A stretch of 64,000 nucleotides of DNA from Zonotrichia leucophrys gambelii (Eukaryota; Chordata; Aves; Passeriformes; Passerellidae): NCBI RefSeq assembly GCF_028769735.1, contig NC_088170.1, forward strand, positions 56,329,585 to 56,393,584. Reading direction: 5' to 3'. The position numbers were made by a program, and so were the translations under genes. Numbering within the stretch: position 1 is the stretch's first letter; every line of letters begins with the position of its first letter. Below the pieces are notes generated by a model that did not search any database, was not told the DNA's origin, and worked only from the letters and a program-made list of their open reading frames with translations. This document shows, piece by piece, positions 26,478 through 37,800 of the stretch.

Positions 26478-27841
26478 GAAGGTCCATGCTGCCTACTGGG
26501 AATCCATGGGGCTCCAGAGACCATTTACACCAGGCTTCCAGTCCCTCCAGTAGCCAACTCTCAGAGTCTCTGGACTCTCCAGTGCCCATCCCAGAGTGGG
26601 AGCTCTCTGCCTAACTGGGCAACTGGAGCTGACCCTCTTGCCTTCCCTTGTGCCCCTGTGTTCTTTACATGTGTGTGGAGATGGTCTTTTAATCCCATCA
26701 TTTAAACATTTATGTTAGTATCTCCACGTTGTGCTGAAATGAGAAGTTTTACTATGGAAACTATAATTTGGTGGCTATTAAAATATTACTGGAATTCATG
26801 TGATCAGTAAAAATATGTACCTTTTAAGAATATCTTCATATTTCCACACCATAATCATAGCTTGCTTCAGATGGGCTGAGATTTATCACACAGGACTAAG
26901 GAAAAGATCATGCTGTTTCTACAGCTGCTGCCTTATGTCTCTGTTTTCCTCTAATTCCTGGCCATGTACCCCCCCCAAACTAGAAGAACCTTCTTTTGTT
27001 GAGCAACTGAAAATCTTAAGAGTGAGATACAGAAAGACACTTGCACCTAGTTTTATATTTAGGACATTTCCAGATGATTCTTATATTTCCATTTAGTAGG
27101 TCACTTACAAAGAAAAGAATATAAATTATTAATGGAAGAATGGATCTCTTATTTTTTTCTTTTTTATCACTCCCACTGGGCCCTGATCAGTGGAGTCACA
27201 CCAGACATGAACTGTACCACAAGCAGGTTTTTTTTTACAGTCTATTTTGTACTAATCAAAATGCATAAGCAACTTGTTAATCAAATTACTTCAGAATTGC
27301 ATCCTAGTGTTCAGTGATTGTTCTAACTCATTACTGCCAGGGCAGAATCAGCTTTCAGATTCTTTCTTTTTTTGCTATTCTGAAAGTGTATGTACTTCTA
27401 CAACATAGAGGAAAAGAAGAATGTTCATGTATTCACAGTAGAGATTTTGTGTCATCAAATGTTACCTTTTCATGCTGGAATATATTATTGCTCTTAAATA
27501 ATCAGACCTTCTATTTGTGCCAGCAAAAGTATTACCATGATTATTGGGGAAACATGTTTTGGAGATAAAAACCCACTCTGAAAGACCAAACTGTAGCTCT
27601 CAACTTACTGAACTCAGAAAGACTTAACTTAGGTCCAGTAACAAAACTTCTGGAAAATTCAGGTGAAAAAAGGATCTGTCTTTTTGATATTACACATCTG
27701 CTTTTCCTTTCCATCTCTATAGTTAAAAATACTGAGTTTGTTTCCAATTATCTTTTATTAAGCTTGTATAATAAATTGGGCTTTTTAATTACAGAAATAA
27801 AAATATTAAAAGCAATTTGAAACACAGAATGATTCTTTCTG

Positions 27842-27854
27842 CCACCAGAGGTGG
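27842..27854 (+). promoter_or_regulatory. CTCF-like motif
   Basis: CCACCAGAGGTGG matches the core of the vertebrate CTCF consensus (CCACYAGRKGGC) except at the last positions. A single motif match is weak evidence of binding. Confidence 0.25.
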
Positions 27855-29595
27855 AAGATAATTACCACCAGAGTAAAGTATTATTTGTAAAAGACATCAG
27901 GGGAGGAACAGCTTTTCACAGTCACAAGTGGCAATTATACACTAACCTCTCCAGGAATCTCCATGGCCACTGAATGCTATCAATGCTTCTGTGAAAAATC
28001 CCCTTGTTAATGTATTTCACCATCTCTTGCTAGCACTAAGATAGGTTATAACCTGTTTACAAAATAAAACACTAGAAAAACACTGGCAAATCTACCTATG
28101 CCACAGCTGACATCCAGAGGTTTGTGAAAGTCTAATGACTGAAAAGCTCACTGCTGCCATTGCCAGGTGAACAGTGAAGGAAGCATATTTGTACATAGGC
28201 AAATTTTATTTGACAATTATGCAGTTCCTTCTGTGGAGTTTTTTATGACTAAAAATTTAGTTTTGCCTAAAATGTTAGTTCATGTTTTACACTACAACTT
28301 TCAGTGGAAGAAGATGATACTAGCAAAAGGCAGTGTCAGTAAAAACCACTCTGGAGTAAATACAAATTTTAGATGCTACTCAGTGGGAAGACGTGTGGTT
28401 CAGAAAGTGCAGGGAAATATATTACAAGAGTTAGTGCAGGCTAAGTAATGAAAAACATGCAGAAGCACATTCTGCAGTTATGAATCATTTTTCTATCACA
28501 ACTATCATTTTTATTAGCTGCAATACTAATTGAGTTTCTTTGTAGCTACTTCAGTTCATCTCATATTAGCAGAAGAGATATTAAATTGCAAATCAGAGCC
28601 TGTGGTGATCTCATGGAGGTAGGTTCATAATGAAGGAATAAAAGTGCCCATTTCTGCAGCTATGCCTCATGAAGCTGCAGAGAGAATTTACTGAGATCTC
28701 ACTCAATTTTCAGCTTCTGAAGCTGACAGGTAAATGTTTACATGCCACAGGAAAATTAGGGAGAGTGGGAGAAATATGATATAGAACAAGTTATGGTTCT
28801 CATCGTGCCCTGAGCTTCTGAGAGCCTCGTTAGGAGTGTTCTAGTGGAGCCCCAGCAGGAGCAGTGCCCGAGCTCCTGAGCTGCCTTTTGTCACTCAAAG
28901 CCCTGCTGGCTGCTGCAGCCTCTGCTCACTGGGCTTACAAGCAGAGCTCCCTGCAAACCTGACATCACCCCACAAAGATGTCAAATCCTGCCTTTAGTCA
29001 GAATAACAGGGCAGCATCCAGTTTTCTTTTCCACATAGCACAAATGGGATAGCTGCAAATGAATTCTGAGCAAAACTGTCTCCTAACTGTGTTTTTTCCA
29101 CACAAAAACCAACCCAGCAGATATCCCTTGTGCCATATCACAGTTATCAGTTATTAGTTGGCAAGTTGATCAATTTTCAAATAGCAAGTCAGCTGCATCA
29201 AAGTTCTGCAATAATGATCTGGTCTCTCTTTTTCTGTTTACTGTAAAATATTTTGTATGCATTTGTGTTTTTCTGATTGCTAAATTTCTGAAATTAAAAG
29301 GTTATGCTGTTGGTAATTGACTTTGGGGTTAGAAAGTGGGAGTAGATATGAAATGTAAACACTGGAACATCCCCTGCTATCTGGAAGGGTTTTACATGCA
29401 GTGAGCTGTAAGGTTTGGCATGTCTGATACCCAAGATAAAAGTTACTTGCCTGCAGGTCTGTCCATTGTGGACACAGCCAGGTTAGTCACAAAGCTGGTT
29501 TATGGAGGTGAGGAAGAAAGGGGATTATAAACTCCAGTAAGCACAAAGTTGTGAAGGAACCAAAGGTGACTTCAAGCTGTAATATGCCATTGGTG

Positions 29596-29606
29596 CCACC
29601 AGGTGG
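29596..29606 (+). promoter_or_regulatory. CTCF-like motif / E-box
   Basis: GTGCCACCAGGTGG agrees with the CTCF core and also contains the E-box CAGGTG. It has the same orientation as the motif 1.75 kb upstream and sits 325 bp outside the ERVK-like LTR. Confidence 0.25.
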
Positions 29607-29930
29607 ATTGAACCAAATGGCTGCCAGAGAGAAGCTGGGCATGAACAATTCTGTAAGCAGAAGAGGAGCAAGAGACTTACAATGACTTTGTTCTGAATGG
29701 GAGAGTCTCTGTAAGTGAAGCAAAACAGCCAGAATCAATGAATCAAACTTATTCAGAAAGAGAGGAGAAAATCCATGTGTTTGCTTGTTCAATTTTGGGG
29801 TTTTAGCAGAGTTTTATTTCCTGCAGACTATGTGTTCTATGTTCTGTTGTAGGATATGTTCTTACACCTCAAAGTCACAACAGACCTTACCTCTTTCAGT
29901 CAGTGAAAGTTCACCTAACACACATTTGCA

Positions 29931-30400
29931 TGGTCTCGGGTCGGCTGTCTGTCTCTGCCCCGAGATGCATGGGATGATTCTGTGGCAGCCCGTGCTCTGA
30001 AGAATGAGTCTGGACTCTTCACTTTTCAGTCTTCAGGTTGTTTATTAATTCTTATCTACAAAATTTTCTTTCTGGCCAGCCGAGATCTGCTCAGCAGGGC
30101 AGTCACGGGCACTCTGACCACCCCTGAGGCAGTGTTGTCCTTTTATACTACAAACTACGTATAACATATTTACTTTTAATTCCCAATACCTATCGCCTAT
30201 GTTAGACAGTGCACTTCTACTCTAGACCAGTCCCAAAGTGCCAACATCACTGCAGAAAATGGAGAAGAAGAAAAAGGACTAGACACACCCAGATTCCTCC
30301 ATCTTGTCCCCATAACCCCTATACCAAAAATCCTAAAATTTACATTTTCACCCTGTGAATACTTTATTATTACAGCATTCAAACCTGTGTGGCTTTCACA
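29931..30400 (-). mobile_element. 3' LTR of a truncated ERVK-like endogenous retrovirus
   Basis: In minus orientation the LTR runs from TGTGAAAGCCACACAGG at 30400 to CCGACCCGAGACCA at 29931, about 470 bp with TG...CA ends. A clear TATA box (TATAAAAGGAC) is at 30141-30147 and the AATAAA poly(A) signal at 30041-30046, roughly 100 bp apart as expected for the end of U3 and a short R. The boundary at 30400 is set by a purine-rich GGTATAGGGA on its 5' side that can serve as the polypurine tract. An alternative U3 start is TGTAATAATAAAG at 30374. The sequence resembles an LTR family I know from songbird genomes. Internal sequence is retained only on one side and no 5' LTR is seen, so the provirus is truncated. 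Confidence 0.8.
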
Positions 30401-30620
30401 TCCCTATACCAAGCTGTCAATTCGTTGGAAGGATCAAAATCAACCCACCAGGTGTTCCAGGCAGCATGCCAAGGTCTCCGATCCCCCCAACGGGGTTCTC
30501 GGCAACTCTGGACATCCAGAGGGATGTGCTGAGTTTCCACAGCATGGAGCAATAACTGTTTTTGACTAAAACTGTGTTCTAGATGAGCACTAGGAGCTGA
30601 AGCATTCAGCACTCTCTCTC
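30401..30620 (-). pseudogene. Remnant of the retroviral internal region next to the LTR
   Basis: Directly upstream of the LTR on the minus strand, an open frame of 77 codons (30379-30612) runs through a Trp-rich stretch and stops just inside U3. Ending in or near U3 is typical of the last gene of a retrovirus. I cannot tell whether it is the end of env or another 3' gene. Sequence beyond about 30620 no longer looks retroviral, and a CR1 fragment starts at about 30770. It is short, isolated and almost certainly non-functional. Confidence 0.45.
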
Positions 30621-30769
30621 ACAGTTTGCTGTAACAGTTAATCCTTATGTGGAGGACCTGAGCTCTGTTTCCTCTGTGAAACAGGACAAGAGCTTTGCTC
30701 AAGGCAGTGGTTGCTCAGCATGTTCCTGTTCTGTTTGAGAGAGCTCTCTCACAACCATCCCATGCAGTG

Positions 30770-31427
30770 CTACAGGACAGAGTGGCTGCTTGGCAGAACA
30801 GGATCCGGGGGTGCTGGACTTGGGGGTGCTGAGCCTGTGTGTGCCCTGGTGGGCAAGAAGGAATCCTGGCTTGCATCAGAACCTGTGTGAGCAGCAGGAA
30901 GTGATTGTCCCTTGGTACTTGGCATTGGTGAGACCACACCTCAAACCCTGTGCTCAGTTTTGTGTCCCTCACTATGAAAGAAAGACATTGAGGTGCTGGA
31001 GTGAGACTGGAGAAGGGCAGCAAAGCTGGTGAAGGGTCTGGAGCACAAGTCTTTTGAGGAGCTGCTGAGTTAGTCTGGAGAAGAAGAGACTCTGGGGACC
31101 TCTGCAACTGCCTGAAAGGAGGTTGTTGCCACATGGGGATCAGTCTCTTCTTGCAGGCAACTGGTGACAGGAAGAGAGGATGCAGCCTCAAATTGCACCT
31201 CATGAGGTTTATGTTGGACATCACGAAGAATTTATTCACAGAAAGGATGGGTAAGCATTGGAATGGGCTGCCCATGGAGGTAATGAAGTCCCTGTCCCTG
31301 GAGGTGTTCATGAAATGACTGGACATGGCACTTAGTGCCATGGTCTAGTTGATGAGGTGGTGATGGTTCAAACGTTGGACTCAATGATCTCAGAGGTCTT
31401 TTCCAACCTTAATGATTCTATGACTCC
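30770..31427 (+). mobile_element. CR1 LINE fragment, 3' end (reverse transcriptase tail and 3' UTR)
   Basis: This is the longest CR1 copy in the window, about 660 bp. It matches the CR1 3' region as I know it: GGGGGTGCTGG, TGGTGAGACCACACCTC, AAAGACATTGAGGTGCTGGAG, GAAGGGCAGCAAAGCTGG, GAGCTGCTGAGT, CCTGAAAGGAGGTTG, GGGCTGCCCATGGAGG and finally GAGGTCTTTTCCAACC with the terminal ATTCTATGACTC repeat. It is 5'-truncated, as most CR1 copies are. Frameshifts and stops break the reverse transcriptase frame, so it is inactive. The 208-codon minus-strand ORF across it (30715-31341) is a by-product of the repeat, not a gene. Confidence 0.93.
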
Positions 31428-34400
31428 TAGATAACAAATCTATTTTTCCTAGGAAATACTTATATATTAAAGTAAATAATCTCTCTTTCCTTTTTGATAA
31501 ACCAAACCATAGCAATGTCTTTAAACTTGGTATTATTAGGCTTATTTTCCAGCCTCTAATCGTATTTGAAGGTTTTTTTGACAGCCAGTTGAATTTTTTT
31601 CAGTGTTTGTTGTTTGTTCAGTGTTTGCTCTAGGACTGTTCACCTGTATTTGATGAATTTACAGGGAGAAAGCCCCTTCTCAGCTTCCCTTCTCCTAGAT
31701 TGAAGCTGAACTTCTGCTTCGAAAGCAAACTTGCCACTCCTCCACCCTACCAGCCTTTTCCTGCAGCTAGTGAACACAGAAATCCCCTTTCTTGACCAGG
31801 AATGACCAGAAATACACACACACATTTTATTCATCATCTTACCCCCATGACAGTGGTTTTCCTTACAGAAGTCTCTGTAGTTCTTTATGGGTTTTTTTGT
31901 TTGTTTTGTTTTTTCAGGAGCTGCTAAATACCACTAACATTTGTGCCTCTGTGTCACACAATTATTTCCCAGTCTGAACTTTACAGTGCTCCCTCTGTCT
32001 TTGGCAGTAAATAAGTTCTGGAATATTCAAGGAATGTCTTTTCAGTCATTCCCTTGCTGTCCATATCTGCTACCTGGTGCTCAGTGATAACCAGCAATCC
32101 GAGTGTGCTGCCTGTGCCAGCGAGCCTTGCTGGCGCTTCAGATGGATGTGCTTGAGAGTGACTGGGACAGAACAGAGTTCTGCAGGGACCTGAGAAACCC
32201 CTCCTCAGCTGTCATTTGTGGCTAAATAGAGACACATCCATACCTCCAAAAGAATACCTCATATTTATTCTCTCTCTCTCTCAGAAACCATGAACTAATT
32301 TTTGCTGTTTCACTCTGGTTATTCACTGAAAGAGGGGAACATTTACTCAAGGACTGAAAACCCCAAGTCACCTCAGAAGTTTAAAGATCTGAGCCCAGTG
32401 CTTCTCTCAGACAAAAAAAAAAAAAAAAACCTCTTTCTTAGACATCAGCACCTAAGAGCCAAAACCATGTAAAAATATATAGGAAATTTATTCCTTGCAA
32501 TACTTTTTCCCATCCCTCTGCATTTGAAGGCAGTCAACTTGTTACTCAGGGAATCAGTGCCATGGGATATGGCTGTTGGATAGCCAAGGTCATTTTGAAA
32601 TGTGTGTTTCCTATTGAGGCACACTAAGGCCCCCGTGGTGCAAAGCTGAGAGCATTTAGAGTGTCTTCACAGAGTGCACACATAAAGGAATCAGTTTAGC
32701 TTTTGGGCTCCCTGTAACTCACTGGTAGCTACTTCCCCAAACAATAAAAGCATCAGCCATCAAATGATTGCTGCATTCAGCTGTATTTCATTGAAGTGAA
32801 ATTGAAAGTCCTGACAAAGAAAGGGGAGAGACAAGATCTTGTTTTATCATTTTGTTGACTTTTGTCTTCTAAAGAGAATGAATAAATTGTAATTAATAAA
32901 ATAAAACAGTTCTTCAAGTGAATACCTCTCTAGGTATTAACAGTAGATAAAATATTATAAAGGCTGTCAGAATAATAGAAATCTTATTAAAGAAACAGAC
33001 AAATGGCATCTTGTATGACTCAGAGTCTCAGGCTTCTGTTGCAAATTGATGCCTAAAGAGTCATGCTCAGCAAGCAAAGGGCACAGTTCTGCACCTGTGT
33101 TTTCAAATATCCTGCAGTACAACTTCCAAAGAAGCCCTGCTGTGTAACATCTAGGCTCAGTGCAAGACCAGCCACTGAGATCAATACAGACACTCAGAAC
33201 CCTGCAATACTTATAGGCCATTACAGCAATTCTAAAATCAATGTAGTATTTAACAAGGTGCTAATGTAACTCCATTGAGACCAAGATAGTGAGATAGCCA
33301 CAACATGCTTGTGACAGATTTTTGCAGAAGCATTTTCAATTACTGTGTATTTTTGAAGACAGGATAAATAGCAGTGTTCTTTGTGCCTGGCATCCTAAAC
33401 AACACTTCCTCCCCAGCACGCCCCGCTCTGCAGCTGACACGGGGCTGTGGTGAGGCTGCTGTGCTCAATCCAGCCCGGCTGCTGAGCCTGTCCTGGCCAG
33501 CAGCTTCCTCCAGGCAGCTCACAGCCCACACCCAGCATCCAGGGTCATCCCTCTTCCAGTGCACTGCCAGGACATGCACCAGAGAGAAAAAAACAACCCT
33601 CAGAGCAGCCTCTTCAGCTGCAGCCAATTAAACTCCTCTAGAGTTTAAAGACCTATACAGAGTACACCTCAAATGTCACTTCTAACTTAAGTCTCCTTCT
33701 TAACATCTAGTGCCCATAGCAGGGGCCATGGCAGCAACATTGATGGAAAATTCTCTCTTTGCATGGAAATGTGTATATAGACCTGGCATCTTAATTTGCA
33801 ACTTTTTGATCCCAAAGTAGAAAAGGAAGAAACCTGTAGTGATATTGCTGTGATCAGTCACCTGGTTCATCCAGTCTTAGGCAGTGACTAGATGCTAGTT
33901 CTCTACAACAAAGGCAATATAAGAAGTTCCCATTCTGTCCATTGTCCCTCATTGCAATTTTCTGCACCCAGTTGTGCAAGCATCTGTTGAAAAAATGTTC
34001 TAAACCAGCCCAGTCAAATGACTGTTTTTAAAAACAAAAATAATTTTACAAAAGGACAACAACTACCACTCATTTACCTTGATCCCACTCGTTTACCTTG
34101 CAGAAATGGTTTGGATCATGAGCAACAGGCAATTGCATTTGTGAGATCAGCTTCAGGCAGTGTGTGGAAAGATTTGCATCACAAGAGAAAATCAGCATGA
34201 AACCATGCAACCTGAAAAACCACTTTATGATTGTTGTCTTGGTCCCAGAGACTTTGCTTCTGGAGAGCTCATAAATCTGTCCTCTCTCCCACCCTGTTCA
34301 GATGCTATAACAAGCTGCTGGGGGATGCCCCAATGGTACAAATTAGAATGCCAGCACTATACTGATGGACTTGGGAAACCTTTGGTTCACATGCAGGAAC

Positions 34401-34588
34401 CTTTATTGTTTCCTAACTTATAGAAACTGTTGCTCCAAAGTTTTTTCTATGATGTAGCATTTGCAGACAGGAATTTAAGACTACAGAGAGAAAAGAAAGG
34501 TTAATTTTTAAAAAAAATAAATTAGAGAGTCAGTCAAAAAGGTAGATGAAACTTGCAGTTGTTACTTCATGATTTTTATCTCAAGAGT
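31428..34588. other. Intergenic, nothing coding seen
   Basis: It holds a poly(A) run of about 18 at 32406, a CT microsatellite near 32267-32281, and a GC-rich patch at 33380-33620 with opposed ORFs of 85 and 95 codons that look like chance. Confidence 0.6.
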
Positions 34589-34890
34589 CAGAGAATCATA
34601 AAATGGTTTGGGTTGAAAGGAACATAAAGACCTTCCAGTTCCAACCCTCCTGCCACTAAACCAAATTACTCAGAGCTCCATCCAGTCTTGAACACCCACA
34701 GGGATGGGGCATCCTCAGCCTCTCTGGGAAACCTGTTCCAGGGCCTCACCACCCTCACAGTAAAGAATTTCCTTCTAATATCCAATCTAAACCTGCCCTC
34801 TTACAGTTTAAGGCCATTCCCCCTTGTCCTATCACTACCTACACTTGTAAAAGGCTGTAAAAGGCACTTGGGCTCCATGTCCCCCTTCCA
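34589..34890 (-). mobile_element. CR1 LINE fragment, 3' end
   Basis: On the plus strand it opens with AGAATCATAAAATGGTTTGGG, the reverse of the CR1 terminus. It continues through CCAACCCTCCTGCCACTAAACC, AACCTGTTCCAGGGCCTCACCACCCTC and TTAAGGCCATTCCCCCTTGTC, which are standard CR1 blocks. Only about 300 bp remain. A short local duplication (ACACTTGTAAAAGGCTGTAA region, near 34850) lies close to its truncated 5' end. Confidence 0.92.
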
Positions 34891-37800
34891 GTCAATATCT
34901 GAAGCTGTGGGATTGAACACAGCTTTCCTAAAGAGAGATTTTCACTCATCTCTCTTGCTTGCCTCCATTCTCCCTCATCCTTGTCACTTTTTATCTGCTC
35001 CCTGAATTCTGCTTTTATTTGACATCTTTTAAATTCACTAATCTAGTAATTTTAATAGTTCAGTCTTCTCCCAGAAGCATTCAGCTGGGTCAGAGCTTTG
35101 TCTCTGAACGCTAGATTCTGCACAAAGTAAACTGTGCATTGCTAGGAACCACAGAAGAGTTGGTGGATACCATCACATTTAAACCATGAAGCTGCGTGAA
35201 GCCATTCACTGGGTACCTAAACTCAGGGAGTTTTCAGGTGATGTTCTCAAGTTATTTTCATTGAGATATGATGCTGCAGACAGTAATCATTCTGAATTAC
35301 TGAATTCTGGTCAAATTCTTTGAGTCTTGATTTCAAGAATCTGGAATTATCTACTGCCTGGCAATAATTAGACACACTTTTGAAAAACAAGCTCTTTTTG
35401 CTTGGTTGCTAGTACTTAGTATTAGGATATTCTTAGTTCCTGGTATAACATATTTTTCTAAGACTGTTTTTATAACATGTATCAAGCTACAATTTTAAAT
35501 CAAATAGCTTTAAAATTAAAAGACTTATTTAGCTTTTTTTATCTTGTGAACATTTGCGTGAAATTGGAGCCTTGCTGTGGGATGGTTTTCTTACATAATT
35601 GAACCTTTTCACAAATCCCTCAATTAAAATGTATAACAGCTTTTTATTAAAAAAAGAGCACAAATTCATCAAAACAAATAACAGCCCAAATTGTCACTGA
35701 ATTGTTGCATCTGTGCTTCCTTGTCACATAGTTATAGATCTGCAAAGTAATGCAGAGGTGCAGATGACATTTCATTTTTCTTCACTGATGTCACTACAGA
35801 CTCCCAGCACTCCTCCACCTATTCTCCTTCAGGACAGCAAAATCAGTAGTTCCTTTGGAGCATGACTGCTATTTGCAGCTCCTTGATAACGTCTTCCGAC
35901 TAAACTATTGTTTTACCTGGTCTTTACCATTAAAAGTGTTTATGTCTGCAATAATACAGCCCTTCTCTTATATATCATCTGTCAAAGGGATTTCTACTCA
36001 AATGGAAGAATACATAATCCACTTTCTAGGAGAAGAAGTTATGTTTTTCCTTCCTATCATAGTACTACCTAATTTCAGAGAAAATTCATTTTCATTCTGT
36101 CATAGGCTCCAGCCTTCTCATATTTGTCTCCACCATAGCATGGTGCAGTAAGCCTATGACAAAACATGAACTAATTTTTTGTGGCTGCAGGAAAAACCGT
36201 GTGTGCTGTAGGCTGCAGTAATTGGGTGATCCTACTGGGACACTCTGATTGTCACTGCAGGATTTGAAGTGGCAGGTGTTTAGTTGTGATGCAGATTCAT
36301 CCTCTCATGCCTGCGCTGCCTAACAGCATGAAGGCAAATCCAAAGCTTCCAAAAGCCTGTAAAACTCTGATAATCCTGCTAAGATTTATTGCAACAGTTC
36401 AAGAAAGAGATACAAGCAAGTCCTATAATCAGATAAGAAAAAAAAGAAACTTTTTTTTCTAAAGATAAGCAAGTCCACTCTAAAGGAACAAAGCCTGTAA
36501 TTCACCTTAAGTACTATCCAAGGAGAAACTAATTCCTTTCAGATGCAGGGTCAAGTTTTATGTGGAGTCATCTTGACCTGTAATCAGTTTGGCTATGAAT
36601 AAACATATGTGCTCTAAGGACCCATAGAGAGAAGATAAAATATGATCACTAACACATCTAGTCCAACTCTCTTGGAGCTCTGTGGAAAGGCTGATTTTGA
36701 TGGGATTTGGATGTAATTCTGTCATTCAACACAGGTGCTTTCATTCAGGACATTTTGGTTCTCTCGGTGTCAGAAAAAAATGCAGCCCACATTATCATCA
36801 GGAGAAACCAGAAAAGCATGGTACTTGTCAAAATTAAGCTAGAAAATCTTTTAGAAAGAGTTGTGTAACCGCCAATTGAGTCCTTCTCTGCTGGTGGTGA
36901 ACACTAGTTCAAGTGCTAGTTTAAATTGGAAAAGGTTTTTCAGCACAGCTGGAAAAAGCAGGGAGAGATTTTGTGAAGCTGGAGGTTTCTACTTTTGTCC
37001 TTCCATGAGTGGCACTTTGTTTAACATATAAATTCTGGGGCACTCATTGATGACAATCATCACTAACCAGTGGTTCCACTTCCTAAAGTGTAGGGAATAA
37101 ATATACATAATTGCATTTTGCAATGGTCAGTGCATTAACAAAAGAGGTCCCTATTTCAGTGATTTCTATAACTACCAACAAAATGACCCAAATTGCTCTT
37201 TCTCAGACACACCAGCTATAAAACTGAATTCACTTCACAATGCTGAGATCCATGGGCTAAGTTCTTCCTGATGCATGACAAACAGGGCCATAAAAATTTT
37301 AAATCATATTTCTGATTGTTAGAGCCTTGGAAAAGACATAAAGAAAAATATCACTTTCCATGACTTGAAGTATTTGAATTTCAGCTTCTGACTGGAACAG
37401 AAGCTGGGGAGGGAAGTTGTAGAACCTTTGAGGCAAGGATAGAAGGAGCTCTTTAAATCAGATAGTCATACCAATCCACTCTGACCATAATGACATTGGA
37501 CAGTAGATCAATGGCTGAGCATAACTTTGGCACTCTATATAGCCTGTTGATAATATTTTGTTTCACAAAGTTTGTGTCACAAAACAGTCTGAAAATGAAA
37601 GCAAAATTCCTTGTGGAGAAAAGTCAATATCAATGATTCTTTCCACTAAGCAGAAGGAAGGACCCCACAGACTCTTGTCAGACAGGATTCAGCTGGAATA
37701 TTTGTGCTTTTCAGTGGCTTATCCTCAGCCCGCAGCAGGACAGATCCTTGTACCCCAGCCATCAGTCCCCACAGTCCATTGGGGCCTTGCAGCCTGGGCA

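Larger units (their letters stand above)
26478..29930. other. Intergenic, nothing coding seen
   Basis: The segment lies between the two better-preserved LTRs. ORFs are at most about 100 codons and carry no family signal. Two CTCF-like motifs (27842-27854 and 29596-29606) are the only candidate functional sites noted. Confidence 0.6.

Noticed and set aside
30715..31341. 208-codon minus-strand ORF
   Set aside because: It lies almost wholly across a plus-strand CR1 3' end. The frame is the complement of the repeat.
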